Shown here: in pieces, positions 17,083-24,835 of the stretch
Layout: each line of letters begins with the position of its first letter
Numbering within the stretch: the stretch's first letter is position 1
Assembly (NCBI GenBank): GCA_051201585.1
Contig: CP179198.1
Span: forward strand, 2,232,001-2,296,000
Length of the DNA: 64,000 nucleotides
Direction: 5' to 3'
Source: UBA868 sp016776875
GTDB lineage: Bacteria > Pseudomonadota > Gammaproteobacteria > Arenicellales > UBA868
The notes under the pieces: model-generated
Seen by the model: the letters and a program-made list of their open reading frames with translations, nothing else
Told to the model about the DNA's origin: nothing
The model's database searches: none
Program-made: the position numbers and the translations under genes

Positions 17083-17781
17083 ATGAACAAAATTTGCGTG
17101 ATCGCAGGAGTGGGTCCTGGAAACGGCGAGTCAATAAGCAAGCGCTTTGCAGTAGAAGGATATACCACCGTCATGCTGGCGCGAAACGAGGACTATCTAT
17201 CTGAGCTGAGCGCGACAATTGATAACTCAATCGGGATTGCCTGTGATCTCTCATCTCCCGACTCAATTGAAAAAGCGTTTGCTCAAATTAGTAGAGAATT
17301 TGGAACGATCGATACACTTGTTTATAACGCAGGATCCGGACTTTGGCGTTCTGTTCTGGAAACCACGCTGGATGACCTACATAGCTCCTGGGCCGTCAAT
17401 GTGCGGGGTCTGCTTGGATGCGCTCATCAAGTCACGCCAGGAATGCTTGAAAAACAGTCGGGCAATATAGTGGTTATTGGCGCAACAGCTTCGTTGCGTG
17501 GCGGACCTCAATCCGCTGCATTTGCCTCCGCCAAGGCCGGTCAGCGCAGCCTTACGCAGTCGCTGGCAAAAAAACTTGGATCAGAAGGCATCCATGTCAG
17601 TTATTTGATCATCGACGGCATTATTGATCTTGAGCGAACACGGGCATGGCTACCTGATAAGCCTGACGATTTCTTTATGAAAGCGGACGAAATTGCTAAA
17701 AATGTCTACGCGCTTACTCAGCAGGATCAATCAGCTTGGACATTCGAATTAGATTTGCGACCCTTCGGCGAAAACTGGTAG
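17083..17781 (+). CDS. SDR family oxidoreductase lacking the usual catalytic Tyr
   Basis: A 232-residue short-chain dehydrogenase-like protein. The nucleotide loop is GVGPGNGESISKRF rather than the standard TGxxxGIG, and NAGSG is the strand-4 motif. At the active site the YxxxK becomes AAFASAKAGQRS, with Phe for Tyr. The C-terminus DLRPFGENW is shared with the SDR at 41815-42540 (ELRPHTERW), so the two belong to one subfamily; that paralogue keeps Tyr. Phe at this place is seen in a subset of SDRs and may mean altered or no reductase chemistry. It closes the plus-strand operon; a weak terminator follows. Confidence 0.83.
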   Translation: MNKICVIAGVGPGNGESISKRFAVEGYTTVMLARNEDYLSELSATIDNSIGIACDLSSPDSIEKAFAQISREFGTIDTLVYNAGSGLWRSVLETTLDDLHSSWAVNVRGLLGCAHQVTPGMLEKQSGNIVVIGATASLRGGPQSAAFASAKAGQRSLTQSLAKKLGSEGIHVSYLIIDGIIDLERTRAWLPDKPDDFFMKADEIAKNVYALTQQDQSAWTFELDLRPFGENW

Positions 17782-17820
17782 CCGGCCCAGAGGCTGGCTG
17801 GTCATCATAGATGATTTTTT
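17782..17820 (+). terminator. weak candidate rho-independent terminator
   Basis: Immediately after the SDR stop there is a GC stem (GCCGGCC pairing with GGCTGGC across a CAGA loop, one G-U pair), then a short hairpin TCATC-ATA-GATGA directly followed by six T. The second hairpin has only five pairs, so strength is doubtful, but position at the end of the plus-strand operon and before a convergent gene fits a terminator. Confidence 0.4.
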
Positions 17821-17850
17821 GTAATCGGTTAATTCTTTTAAAGTTTTACA

Positions 17851-18345
17851 TTACCGAAGAGCGACGACTAACAGCAGTGTCAAACTGACAGAAAACGAGA
17901 TGCCGGTACGAATGGTGTTAAAAAAATTCCATCTCGTCTCAAATTTTTCGCGCTCTACGCTTAACGTTTGGCGATCTGTCTTTTCGATATTTATTTTTTT
18001 AATGTGATTGTTTAAGGGTAAGTGAACCGAGAGCGTGATACCTTGCACGCCAAGCAAATAAACAACGCCAACAAAAACGATTAGCCAGGCCTCTGGCAAT
18101 CCAACACTTATTATTGAACTTAAGATTGCACCAACAACCGAGATGACAGAACCTAACCAAGTTAAAATGAAAAGCGGTTGATTATCCTGAATGACCCCAT
18201 CCGTCACCTGAAACGCTTTTATAAACTCTTTGTCATCAAGCTTGGACAGACCCGGCATGATGACAACTGCATATAAAAGGGTAAATCCGGTAACCATAGT
18301 GCACGATAAGATGGAGCAGATTAGTGAAACCTCTAAAAAATTCAT
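17851..18345 (-). CDS. DUF1772 (anthrone oxygenase-like) membrane protein
   Basis: A 164-residue membrane protein with four hydrophobic helices, beginning FLEVSLICSILSCTMVTGFT and ending ISFSVSLTLLLVVALR. HLPLNNHI followed by FETRWNFFNTIRT is the DUF1772 signature. The family includes noncatalytic or oxygenase-like membrane proteins without a settled role in bacteria. It has no operon partner on the minus strand within 170 bases. Confidence 0.78.
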   Translation of the reverse strand: MNFLEVSLICSILSCTMVTGFTLLYAVVIMPGLSKLDDKEFIKAFQVTDGVIQDNQPLFILTWLGSVISVVGAILSSIISVGLPEAWLIVFVGVVYLLGVQGITLSVHLPLNNHIKKINIEKTDRQTLSVEREKFETRWNFFNTIRTGISFSVSLTLLLVVALR

Positions 18346-18518
18346 TACCTATTGCCTTAATCTGCTCACACCATCAACAATGGCATCGGTTTTTTCCATG
18401 AGTTCGTTGTGGTTGATCATGGTTTGAAGAGGCGTTTATCAATGTCATGCCGTTGCCTGAGAGGCGCTATACGCATCTTAGGGCAGAGGATTTGGTCAAG
18501 CGGTTGGAATGAATGGGT

Positions 18519-18779
18519 TTAACTTCTACCACCGCTTCTACCACCCCCGCTAATCAACTCCAGTTCAAAGTCTGTCAAATCACCATCTTGTCCCAAGAAG
18601 TCCTGATGAGCATAGACCTCATCTGAGGTGATCGTAAAGCCATGCGTCTTGGCAAGGGTTGCTATGCCATCTCCCATACCTGACCCATTGGCGGTTGCGG
18701 TATTGATGATGGACACCACTGCTTCCTGAAGATCATCATCTTCAAGGACAGCGTTACGGAAGGATTGGAAGTCGGTCAT
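18519..18779 (-). CDS. Nif11-type RiPP precursor peptide (orphan)
   Basis: An 86-residue peptide with the Nif11 leader pattern: FRNAVLEDDDLQEAVVSI, then IATLAKTHGFTITSDEVY, acidic DLTDFELELISGG and a Gly-Gly cut site. Such leaders precede ribosomally made, modified peptides (lanthipeptides, proteusins and others) and are removed by a C39-type ABC peptidase. Here the piece after the GG is only GRSGGRS, with no Cys and no aromatic, so this is either a minimal core, a core lost by truncation, or a decoy. No modification enzyme, peptidase or exporter lies in the window. The ATG sits in an ATGA overlap with a degenerate upstream frame and lacks a clear ribosome site. Confidence 0.7.
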   Translation of the reverse strand: MTDFQSFRNAVLEDDDLQEAVVSIINTATANGSGMGDGIATLAKTHGFTITSDEVYAHQDFLGQDGDLTDFELELISGGGRSGGRS

Positions 18780-19022
18780 TGGGGAAAGCCTGCGGCTTGA
18801 CAGCTAACGTTGTTACCAACGCCCCATGGCTTCCCATTAGGACAGATGGTGGATGAGTTTACTAGGACGCCACTCAGGTTTGGATTAATCACAAAGGACG
18901 GGGATACGGGAAGTCGGTCCTTGGGGAAGGCCTGCGGCTTGACAGCTAACGTTGAGACCAACGCCCCATGGCTTCCCATTAGGACAGATGGTGGATGAGT
19001 TTACTTGGACACCACTCAGGTC
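18767..19022. repeat. direct repeat (about 113 bases, two copies 142 bases apart)
   Basis: The stretches 18767-18880 and 18909-19022 are nearly identical: by hand I count about six differences in the best 100 bases. The second copy encodes the C-terminal tail of the pentapeptide lipoprotein (NSSTICPNGKPWGVG then VSCQAAG). The first holds the same tail in another reading frame (the offset is not a multiple of three) and ends in TGA inside the Nif11 start codon. So a tail has been duplicated in tandem and left as a gene remnant between the two genes. Confidence 0.9.
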
Positions 19023-19508
19023 CGCACCAGTCAGGTTCGCCCAATTCACGTTCGTATAACTCAGGTCCGCATGATTCAGGTTCGCATCACTCAGGTTCAC
19101 ACCAGTCAGGTCCGCATGACTCAGGTTCGCATCACTCAGGTCCGCACGCCTCAGGCCCGCAATACTCAGGTCCGCACCAGTCAGGTTCGCCCAATTCAGG
19201 TTCGCATAAGTCAGGTCCGCATGATTCAGGTTCGCACCAGTCAGGTCCGCATGATTCAGGTTCGCATCACTCAGGTTCGCATACCTCAGGTGTGCACGGG
19301 GTTCAATGTAGTACTGCTTCTTGTTGTGCCCCGTAAACCAACCACACCCTGTCTTTTCGGTATGGTGAGTCTGGTAACCAGAACCCCGACAATCGCCATA
19401 TGGAAACGCATTGTCAGTCTTGGAGAATACAACACCCCCACTGGAGTCAGGTCCAGAGCATGAGGTGAGTAGGAGGGTTGAGAGAATGAGAGGTATTATT
19501 TTATTCAT
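18885..19508 (-). CDS. pentapeptide-repeat lipoprotein
   Basis: A 207-residue exported protein. MNKIIPLILSTLLLTSCSG is a signal peptide with lipobox LTSC, so it should be anchored to a membrane. About residues 75-165 form roughly eighteen pentapeptide repeats of the A(N/D)Lxx type (ANLSD, ANLNH, ADLTG, ANLNW), predicted to fold as a right-handed quadrilateral helix. A Cys-containing tail (TICPNGKPWGVG, NVSCQAAG) follows. I choose the ATG before NKIIP since it gives the proper signal peptide; two upstream starts add residues before it. Function unknown; pentapeptide proteins range from DNA mimics to structural spacers, but an exported one is unlikely to act on gyrase. Confidence 0.8.
   Translation of the reverse strand: MNKIIPLILSTLLLTSCSGPDSSGGVVFSKTDNAFPYGDCRGSGYQTHHTEKTGCGWFTGHNKKQYYIEPRAHLRYANLSDANLNHADLTGANLNHADLTYANLNWANLTGADLSIAGLRRADLSDANLSHADLTGVNLSDANLNHADLSYTNVNWANLTGADLSGVQVNSSTICPNGKPWGVGLNVSCQAAGLPQGPTSRIPVLCD
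19010..19290. repeat. 15-base tandem repeats coding the pentapeptide helix
   Basis: A run of near-identical 15-base units on the plus strand reads (tcaggtTCGCAT/cactcaggtccgc-like words), each coding one pentapeptide on the minus strand. Larger blocks repeat as well: the order SDANLNHADLTG...YANLNWANLTGADLS occurs twice with changes, indicating growth by block duplication. All frames stay open here, producing spurious Ser/Gly/His-rich readings on the plus strand. Confidence 0.85.
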
Positions 19509-19694
19509 TATTAAATTATGCATTGAATACTGAGGAAACACACTGTTAATTAATCAGCCTAAATCTTTTCCAATCTTAGCCATGGCTTCAGCGGTTCTTA
19601 GAATCTCTTCATTAACAGCCTGAATACGATCCACCTCATCAATTAGGCACACAGATACAACAAACCAAAAGTAAAACTCAATAGATGAAGACCG

Positions 19695-20180
19695 TTAGTC
19701 TCTAAAATTTGTGAACTGCAACGGTAGATCAACATCCTCCTCTTTAAGGAACGCAATCGCCGCCTGAAGATCATCACGTTTCTTGCCCGTTACCCGCAAC
19801 TGATCTCCTTGAATTGCAGTCTGGACCTTAAGCTTGCTGCTTTTGATTTTCTTCACAATGGTTTTAGCTAACGCCCCCTCAATACCGCTTCGGACGGTAA
19901 CCTGTTGCTGAGCTTTTCCGCCGCCACGCTCCTCAACTTCCCCCGCCTCAAGACAGGCGATATCGATACCGCGCTTAACCAGTTTGATATCGAGAATATC
20001 CCGTACCTGTGTCACCTTGAACTCGTCATCAGCGTAAATCGTCATCAAAGGCTCTGCGTACTCAACGCGCGCATCCGAGCCTTTAAAATCAAATCGATTC
20101 GTGACCTCTCGATTTACTTGATCAATAGCATTTGCGAGTTCATGTTCATCAACTTCACTCACGACATCAAAAGAAGGCAT
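19695..20180 (-). CDS. yajQ: YajQ family nucleotide-binding protein
   Basis: A 161-residue YajQ/UPF0234 protein starting MPSFDVVSEVDEHELANAID, the standard family start, with NREVTNRFDFKGSDA and the closing FLKEEDVDLPLQFTNFRD. GGAGATACT precedes the ATG, which decides against the longer frame. YajQ has two ferredoxin-like domains and binds nucleic acid or cyclic di-GMP in some bacteria, acting as a cytosolic effector with transcription factors. It follows the SDR gene on the minus strand with a 22-base gap. Confidence 0.93.
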   Translation of the reverse strand: MPSFDVVSEVDEHELANAIDQVNREVTNRFDFKGSDARVEYAEPLMTIYADDEFKVTQVRDILDIKLVKRGIDIACLEAGEVEERGGGKAQQQVTVRSGIEGALAKTIVKKIKSSKLKVQTAIQGDQLRVTGKKRDDLQAAIAFLKEEDVDLPLQFTNFRD

Positions 20181-20202
20181 AGTATCTCCACCAATAAAGT
20201 TG

Positions 20203-20985
20203 TTAGGCGGCAGCGTATCCGCCATCGACCATGTAAAACCCGCCTGTGCAATAGGCTGACGCTTCTGACGCTAAAAAAACAGCCAATCCAGCGAGATCTT
20301 GGGTCTCTCCAAGCCTACCTATCGGGATTTTGCTCAGAAAACGCTCCCGGTTTTGATCATCACGCCATAACGCCTCGCTGAATTTGGTCTTGATCAAGCC
20401 AGGACAAATAGCATTGATTCGAATGTTGTCCTTGCCCCAATCCTGGGCCATGGCTTTCGTCAGGTTAATCAGCGCCGCCTTGCTGACGCTGTACATACCA
20501 ATCCCTTTCTCAGGCGTAAGCCCGCCGATTGAGCTGAGATGGATAATCGACCCGCCACCTTGAGCCTTGAGTATGGGATAGGCTTTATTGCAAAGCATCA
20601 GCGGACCTTTAAGATTGACATCGATGATCTTGTCAAAAGCGCCACTGTCCGTCTGATCTATCGATCCATAGACCGGATTGGTCGCCGCATTGTTGACGAT
20701 GATGTCGAGCGCTCCGTATTGTGATACCGCGCTATCGACCAAGGCCTCGACTTGTTCCATGCGGCCCATGTTGGCTGCGATTGCAGCGGCCTCAAAACCC
20801 CTGCTTTGAATTTGCTGCGCGACACTATCGACGGCCTCCTGCTTCCGACTGCTCACCACAACGCTTGCACCATATTCAGCGAGTGCATGAGCGATGGTCT
20901 CGCCGATCCCTTTGCTCGCACCGGTCACGAGTGCCACTTTACCCGTCAGCTCAAAAAGAGAACGCGTTGTACCGTTTTTTGTCAT
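20203..20985 (-). CDS. SDR family oxidoreductase (DHRS4-like)
   Basis: A 260-residue classical short-chain dehydrogenase. TGASKGIGETIA is the cofactor loop, NNAATNP the strand-4 motif, HLSSIGG and MYSVSKAAL the Ser and Tyr-Lys catalytic set, and NAICPGLIKTKFSEALW the post-catalytic loop of the DHRS4-like group, which reduces ketones or retinal-like carbonyls. SSRKQEAVD after strand 2 suggests NADP preference (Arg-Lys). It sits upstream of yajQ on the same strand. Physiological substrate unknown. Confidence 0.88.
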   Translation of the reverse strand: MTKNGTTRSLFELTGKVALVTGASKGIGETIAHALAEYGASVVVSSRKQEAVDSVAQQIQSRGFEAAAIAANMGRMEQVEALVDSAVSQYGALDIIVNNAATNPVYGSIDQTDSGAFDKIIDVNLKGPLMLCNKAYPILKAQGGGSIIHLSSIGGLTPEKGIGMYSVSKAALINLTKAMAQDWGKDNIRINAICPGLIKTKFSEALWRDDQNRERFLSKIPIGRLGETQDLAGLAVFLASEASAYCTGGFYMVDGGYAAA

Positions 20986-21081
20986 CTGCCGCTCGTCTGC
21001 TGCGCCTACTGTTTAGTGAGTCACCATCCCTCCGATATGACTATTCTAATCTCAGACTCTTTAAAGATGTCGGATCCTCCC

Positions 21082-22284
21082 CTAACCCAGCTCAGGCGAC
21101 AGGCCTCGTGGAATTTTCTTTTCCTTATCAAAGAAGGGTAACGTGACGATTTCGCAGTCATGCTCATCCCCTGCAGCATCTTCTATGGTCAATGTTTTGC
21201 CTACCCACGTCTCGCCATTCGATAATCCATGATCAAAAACAACATATCCAACACCGGATTCAAGCGTCGGTGACCAGCAACTACTTTTGGTAATGCCAAC
21301 CGGTTGGCCACTTTCCAAAATCGTAAGACCCGCATTCACCTTCGCCGCCTTACTGACATACCCAAACAGACGACACGCCTTAGACGCTTTTTCAAGTGCC
21401 GCTTTGCCCACGAAGTTGTCCTTTGTGAGATCTACAAATGTCCCGAGGCCTGCATCAAACGGCGTCATCGTCAGATCAATATCGGACTGATAATCAAGAA
21501 TTCCTGCTTCTACTCGACGAAGACCGAGCGACGCGCTTCCAGAACGCTCGAGATTAAACTCCTCTCCAACCGAAAACAGGTAATCCCACAAGGCTGAGTG
21601 ATCAAGATTTTCATTGCCGTAGATTTCGATCCCCATTTCGTTTGTCCAGCCCGTTCGCGAGACCAGAACGTTTTGACCGCCAAAATCAAACATCCCCGCA
21701 TCAAAGTAACGAAAACGCTCGGGAATCTGTCCGGGTGCAGCGGCCTCGAGAAACTTTAAAGCGTTTGGTCCCTGAACCTGAAGCACACGGGACTTCGGAT
21801 CCCGAATAGTGACCTCCATCCCGTCCGAGAGGGCAAGAAACCACTTGGCGGTATCGCCATTTGCTTCAACATACCAAAATCGATCTTCAGCCAGTCGAAT
21901 CAGCACCCCGTCCATGACAAGCCCACCATGGGGAGCACAGATGATGCCGTAACACGCTCGCCAAACAGGTAGATTACTAATTCTTCGTGTGAACGTTTTC
22001 TCCAGTAACTGGACCGCATCCCTACCCGAGATCTCAATCGGTCTCTCCGGAATATCGTAGAGCATTAGATTTTTACGAAGCTTCCAATAGCTCTCAAGGG
22101 GATCATCAGTATCTGTTCCTACCGCTGACAGCCGCCCGGCGTAAATCGAATACATCATTCCCTCGGCCATCCATTTATCTGCATACGGTGACTGTTCAAC
22201 CCCTCGCCTAAAGATGCTGACAGTTGATGAATTGCCCGCATGGGCTCCTCGATACACCATATGAATGAGTTCTTTAGCGTTCAT
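21082..22284 (-). CDS. GcvT family aminomethyltransferase-like protein
   Basis: A 400-residue GcvT-fold protein. Folate-domain features include the opening VYRGAHAGNSSTVSIFRRG, RPIEISGRDAVQLLEK, CAPHGGLVMDGVLIRL (place of the glycine-cleavage T CTxxGGI-type segment), VLQVQGPNALKFLE and SRTGWTNEMGIEIYG; the C-terminal barrel has FVGKAALE. Such stand-alone proteins move methyl or methylene groups from betaine derivatives or thetins to tetrahydrofolate. It differs from the DmdA-like gene at 42583 in N-terminal wording. I start at the ATG five bases after AAGG; two upstream starts add up to nine residues. The substrate is not visible. Confidence 0.83.
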   Translation of the reverse strand: MNAKELIHMVYRGAHAGNSSTVSIFRRGVEQSPYADKWMAEGMMYSIYAGRLSAVGTDTDDPLESYWKLRKNLMLYDIPERPIEISGRDAVQLLEKTFTRRISNLPVWRACYGIICAPHGGLVMDGVLIRLAEDRFWYVEANGDTAKWFLALSDGMEVTIRDPKSRVLQVQGPNALKFLEAAAPGQIPERFRYFDAGMFDFGGQNVLVSRTGWTNEMGIEIYGNENLDHSALWDYLFSVGEEFNLERSGSASLGLRRVEAGILDYQSDIDLTMTPFDAGLGTFVDLTKDNFVGKAALEKASKACRLFGYVSKAAKVNAGLTILESGQPVGITKSSCWSPTLESGVGYVVFDHGLSNGETWVGKTLTIEDAAGDEHDCEIVTLPFFDKEKKIPRGLSPELG

Positions 22285-22352
22285 TTTTTCCTTCATAAAT
22301 TGAGTGAGCAAGTCGTTCTAAAAAGGCTCACTTTTCTGATCTGTGAAGCGGA

Positions 22353-23333
22353 ATGTATACTGTTTGCGTGAAGGCAACCAGACATAATTCAGGCCCCATT
22401 ATTTATCCCGGTTTACACAAATCGATTGGGACAAATATCAATGGCCCTAGCTTGATTCGCGTGCCCGATTGGGTGGCATCACCGCTTGGCAAGTTCTATC
22501 TTTATTTCGCCCATCACAAAGGCAAGACCATAAGGCTTGCATACGCTGATCAGATTGAAGGCCCTTGGACGATCCACACCCCTGGCGCTCTGAACCTCAC
22601 GGACTCTTTATTTCCTGACGTCGATCCGCCCGAGCCTCCGCTTCACGAACGTCCGATATGGGCAAACACGCTACCCGGAGGCTATCTTTACGCCCATATC
22701 GCCTCGCCCGACGTTCATATCGATGAGCAACAACAACGCATATGGATGTATTACCACGGCCTGCTCAAAAACGGGGATCAACAAACTCGCATTGCACATT
22801 CAAGCGATGGTTTGTGTTTCACGCCCGAGACGCCGCTGCTGGGCCCCCCCTATTTTCGAGTTTTTCAATTCCAGAAATTGTGGTATGCCATCACTTGGCG
22901 AGGACGATTTTTGCGGGCCAATCACTGGAAAGGCCCCTTTGAGGCGCAACCAGATCCAGGTCCGGCAATGGTGCTTTTTGGATCAGACAGTAGTCTCGAG
23001 TTGCGTCACCCAACAGCCTGTCTAAGAGGAGACACTCTCCATCTTTTCTTTTCCTGTCTCGGTGATCGACCGGAGAAAATTTATCACTGTGCTGGCAATG
23101 TCAGCGGAGACTGGAACGCGTGGCAATTTTCCAAGCCAGAGATTGTGCTCACCCCGGAGCGAGATTGGGAAGGCGCTGATCTACCCGTAACAACTTCAAT
23201 AATCGGTGCTGCCGATACCCGTCTTCATGAGCTTCGAGACCCCGGCGTTTTTATAGACGCGGAGGACGCCTATCTTCTGTACAGCGGTGCGGGCGAAGCC
23301 AATATTGGAATCGCCCGACTTGAGGACTTCTAG
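22353..23333 (+). CDS. GH43-like five-bladed propeller protein
   Basis: A 326-residue protein with the strand pattern of glycoside hydrolase clan F (GH43/62-like) beta-propellers. INGPSLIRVPDW with FYLYFAHHKGKTIRLAYAD resembles the first blade; ASPDVHIDEQQQRIWMYYHG holds an Asp expected in the second; LRDPGVFIDAEDAYLLYSGAG the last. There is no signal peptide, so it is cytosolic unless started differently. The arrangement is seen in uncharacterised marine proteins annotated as hypothetical hydrolases. It is divergent from the GcvT-like gene and converges on the aminotransferase gene. Enzyme activity is unproven. Confidence 0.65.
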   Translation: MYTVCVKATRHNSGPIIYPGLHKSIGTNINGPSLIRVPDWVASPLGKFYLYFAHHKGKTIRLAYADQIEGPWTIHTPGALNLTDSLFPDVDPPEPPLHERPIWANTLPGGYLYAHIASPDVHIDEQQQRIWMYYHGLLKNGDQQTRIAHSSDGLCFTPETPLLGPPYFRVFQFQKLWYAITWRGRFLRANHWKGPFEAQPDPGPAMVLFGSDSSLELRHPTACLRGDTLHLFFSCLGDRPEKIYHCAGNVSGDWNAWQFSKPEIVLTPERDWEGADLPVTTSIIGAADTRLHELRDPGVFIDAEDAYLLYSGAGEANIGIARLEDF

Positions 23334-23341
23334 GGCTTGAA

Positions 23342-24472
23342 CTAACCCGATACGCTAGCGAGGGTTTCAGAAAACAACTCGACCGTACGATCGATGTTCT
23401 TCAGTTTATCAAGGCCAAAAAGTCCGATGCGGAATGTCTTGAAATCGGGCCCCTCATCGCACTGAAGCGGCACGCCGGCCGCGATCTGTATACCCTGCTC
23501 CATAAATTTTTTGCCGTTTTGGATATCGGTGTCATTGGTGTAACTCACAACAACACTTCCGGCTTGAAAGCCGGGCGCTGCAAGACTTTTAAATCCATGG
23601 GCCTCTAGCACCGCCCTCATTTTTGATCCGAGCTCTTCTTGGGCGTTTTTGACGGGGCCAAAACCCATTTCTTTGGTTTCTTGCATGACCGCTACAAAAG
23701 CACGAAGACTGTCGGTTGGCATTGTCGCGTGATAGGCGTGCCCCCCATTTTGATAAGTCGTCATAATCTCGTGCCACTTCTTCAGATCGCACGCAAAACT
23801 ACTGCTCGTCGTTTCAGCAAGCCGCTCGACCCCAAGCGCGCTCAACATCACAAGTCCTGCACACGGCGACCCACTCCAACCCTTCTGCGGCGCGCTGACT
23901 AATGCATCAACACCACAGGCTTGCATATCTATCCAGAGCGTCCCCGATGCAATGCAATCCAGCACCATCATGCCGCCATGCTCATGCACCGCATCGGCTA
24001 ATGACCGAATATAATCATCAGGCAAAATCATGCCGGCCGATGTTTCGACGTGAGGCGCGAACACAAGATCAGGCTTTTCTGATCGAATCGCCGCTGTCAC
24101 TTCTTCAATTGGCGCGGGTGCGTACGCAGGTTGGGCGCCTGATTCAATAGGCCGTGCCTTAAAAATCGAATGGCTTTCCGGAATATTTCCCGCTTCGAAA
24201 ATTTGAGTCCAACGAAAACTGAACCAACCATTTCGAACTACCAGACATTTCTTCCCTGTTGCAAACTGACGTGCCACCGCTTCCATGCCAAACGTTCCGC
24301 TCCCTGGAATGACGATCGCCGCGTCAGCGTTATAAGCTTCTTGAAGCGTGGAAGCGATATCTTTCATCACTCCCTGAAAAGACTGCGACATGTGATTGAG
24401 GGCGCGATCCGTGTAAACAACCGAGTACTCTAGTAGACCCTCTGGGTCTACATCCGCTCTTAAGCCTGGCAT
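23342..24472 (-). CDS. alanine/serine-glyoxylate-type aminotransferase (class V)
   Basis: A 376-residue fold-type I PLP enzyme. AIVIPGSGTFGMEAVA is the phosphate loop; LVFAPHVETSAGM and VLDCIASGTL hold the Thr/Asp around PLP; the Schiff-base Lys is in VSAPQKGWSGSPCAG (about residue 197). This wording places it with alanine-glyoxylate and 2-aminoethylphosphonate-type aminotransferases of class V. It could turn glyoxylate to glycine, linking to malate synthase in this window. I start at the ATG preceded by AAAGGA, giving MPGLRADVD; an upstream frame of 25 residues is basic and unconserved. It is transcribed away from the fatty-acid operon. Confidence 0.84.
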   Translation of the reverse strand: MPGLRADVDPEGLLEYSVVYTDRALNHMSQSFQGVMKDIASTLQEAYNADAAIVIPGSGTFGMEAVARQFATGKKCLVVRNGWFSFRWTQIFEAGNIPESHSIFKARPIESGAQPAYAPAPIEEVTAAIRSEKPDLVFAPHVETSAGMILPDDYIRSLADAVHEHGGMMVLDCIASGTLWIDMQACGVDALVSAPQKGWSGSPCAGLVMLSALGVERLAETTSSSFACDLKKWHEIMTTYQNGGHAYHATMPTDSLRAFVAVMQETKEMGFGPVKNAQEELGSKMRAVLEAHGFKSLAAPGFQAGSVVVSYTNDTDIQNGKKFMEQGIQIAAGVPLQCDEGPDFKTFRIGLFGLDKLKNIDRTVELFSETLASVSG

Positions 24473-24835
24473 GGTGTTCCTTTTAGTTTTTTTCGTCGCT
24501 GAAATTCGACGATATGCTTTTATTTCTTTAAATCTTCGCACGCTCAATCAAGCCGATACAAACAATTTGTCGACAATTGCCATTCACAGAACTTTTGCAG
24601 GTATAAATTTTGTAGCAATCCCATCCTAAATAAGCACAAAAGCAGTAAAACCACTCCGCCGATCCAATCCGCCATTGCAACATCATGCATCTTTCCCACA
24701 CACTGCGGGTCAAAAAGGCGTATTGCCACCCGATATAACGTATGCGTAAAATCGTTTACGTTAACGTTACTTGGCGCGACCCGCCTCCGCAGCAAAACAC
24801 AGCGTTGCTACTGATTAACCACAAGGATGGTTTTT
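24473..24835. other. divergent intergenic region before the fatty-acid operon
   Basis: About 360 bases lie between the aminotransferase start and the acyl-CoA ligase start. I see no credible gene. It is AT-richer than its flanks and carries a paired palindrome at 24745-24770, described separately. The ligase ribosome site AAGGA lies at 24823-24827. Confidence 0.7.
24745..24770. promoter_or_regulatory. candidate MerR-type operator before the fad operon
   Basis: CGTAAA-ATCG-TTTACG (24745-24760) is an inverted repeat with four-base spacer, and it shares its right arm with TTTACGTTAACGTTAC (24755-24770), whose core ACGTTAACGT is a perfect ten-base palindrome. The form resembles operators given to LiuR-like MerR regulators of acyl-CoA catabolism in comparative studies, as far as I recall. 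The operon encodes its own MerR protein, so self-regulation is likely. Confidence 0.55.

Noticed and set aside
18995..19463. Plus-strand Ser/Gly/His-rich and Gln/Val/Arg-rich open frames
   Set aside because: They are antisense readings of the 15-base repeats of the lipoprotein gene; the minus strand has the signal peptide and a known fold.
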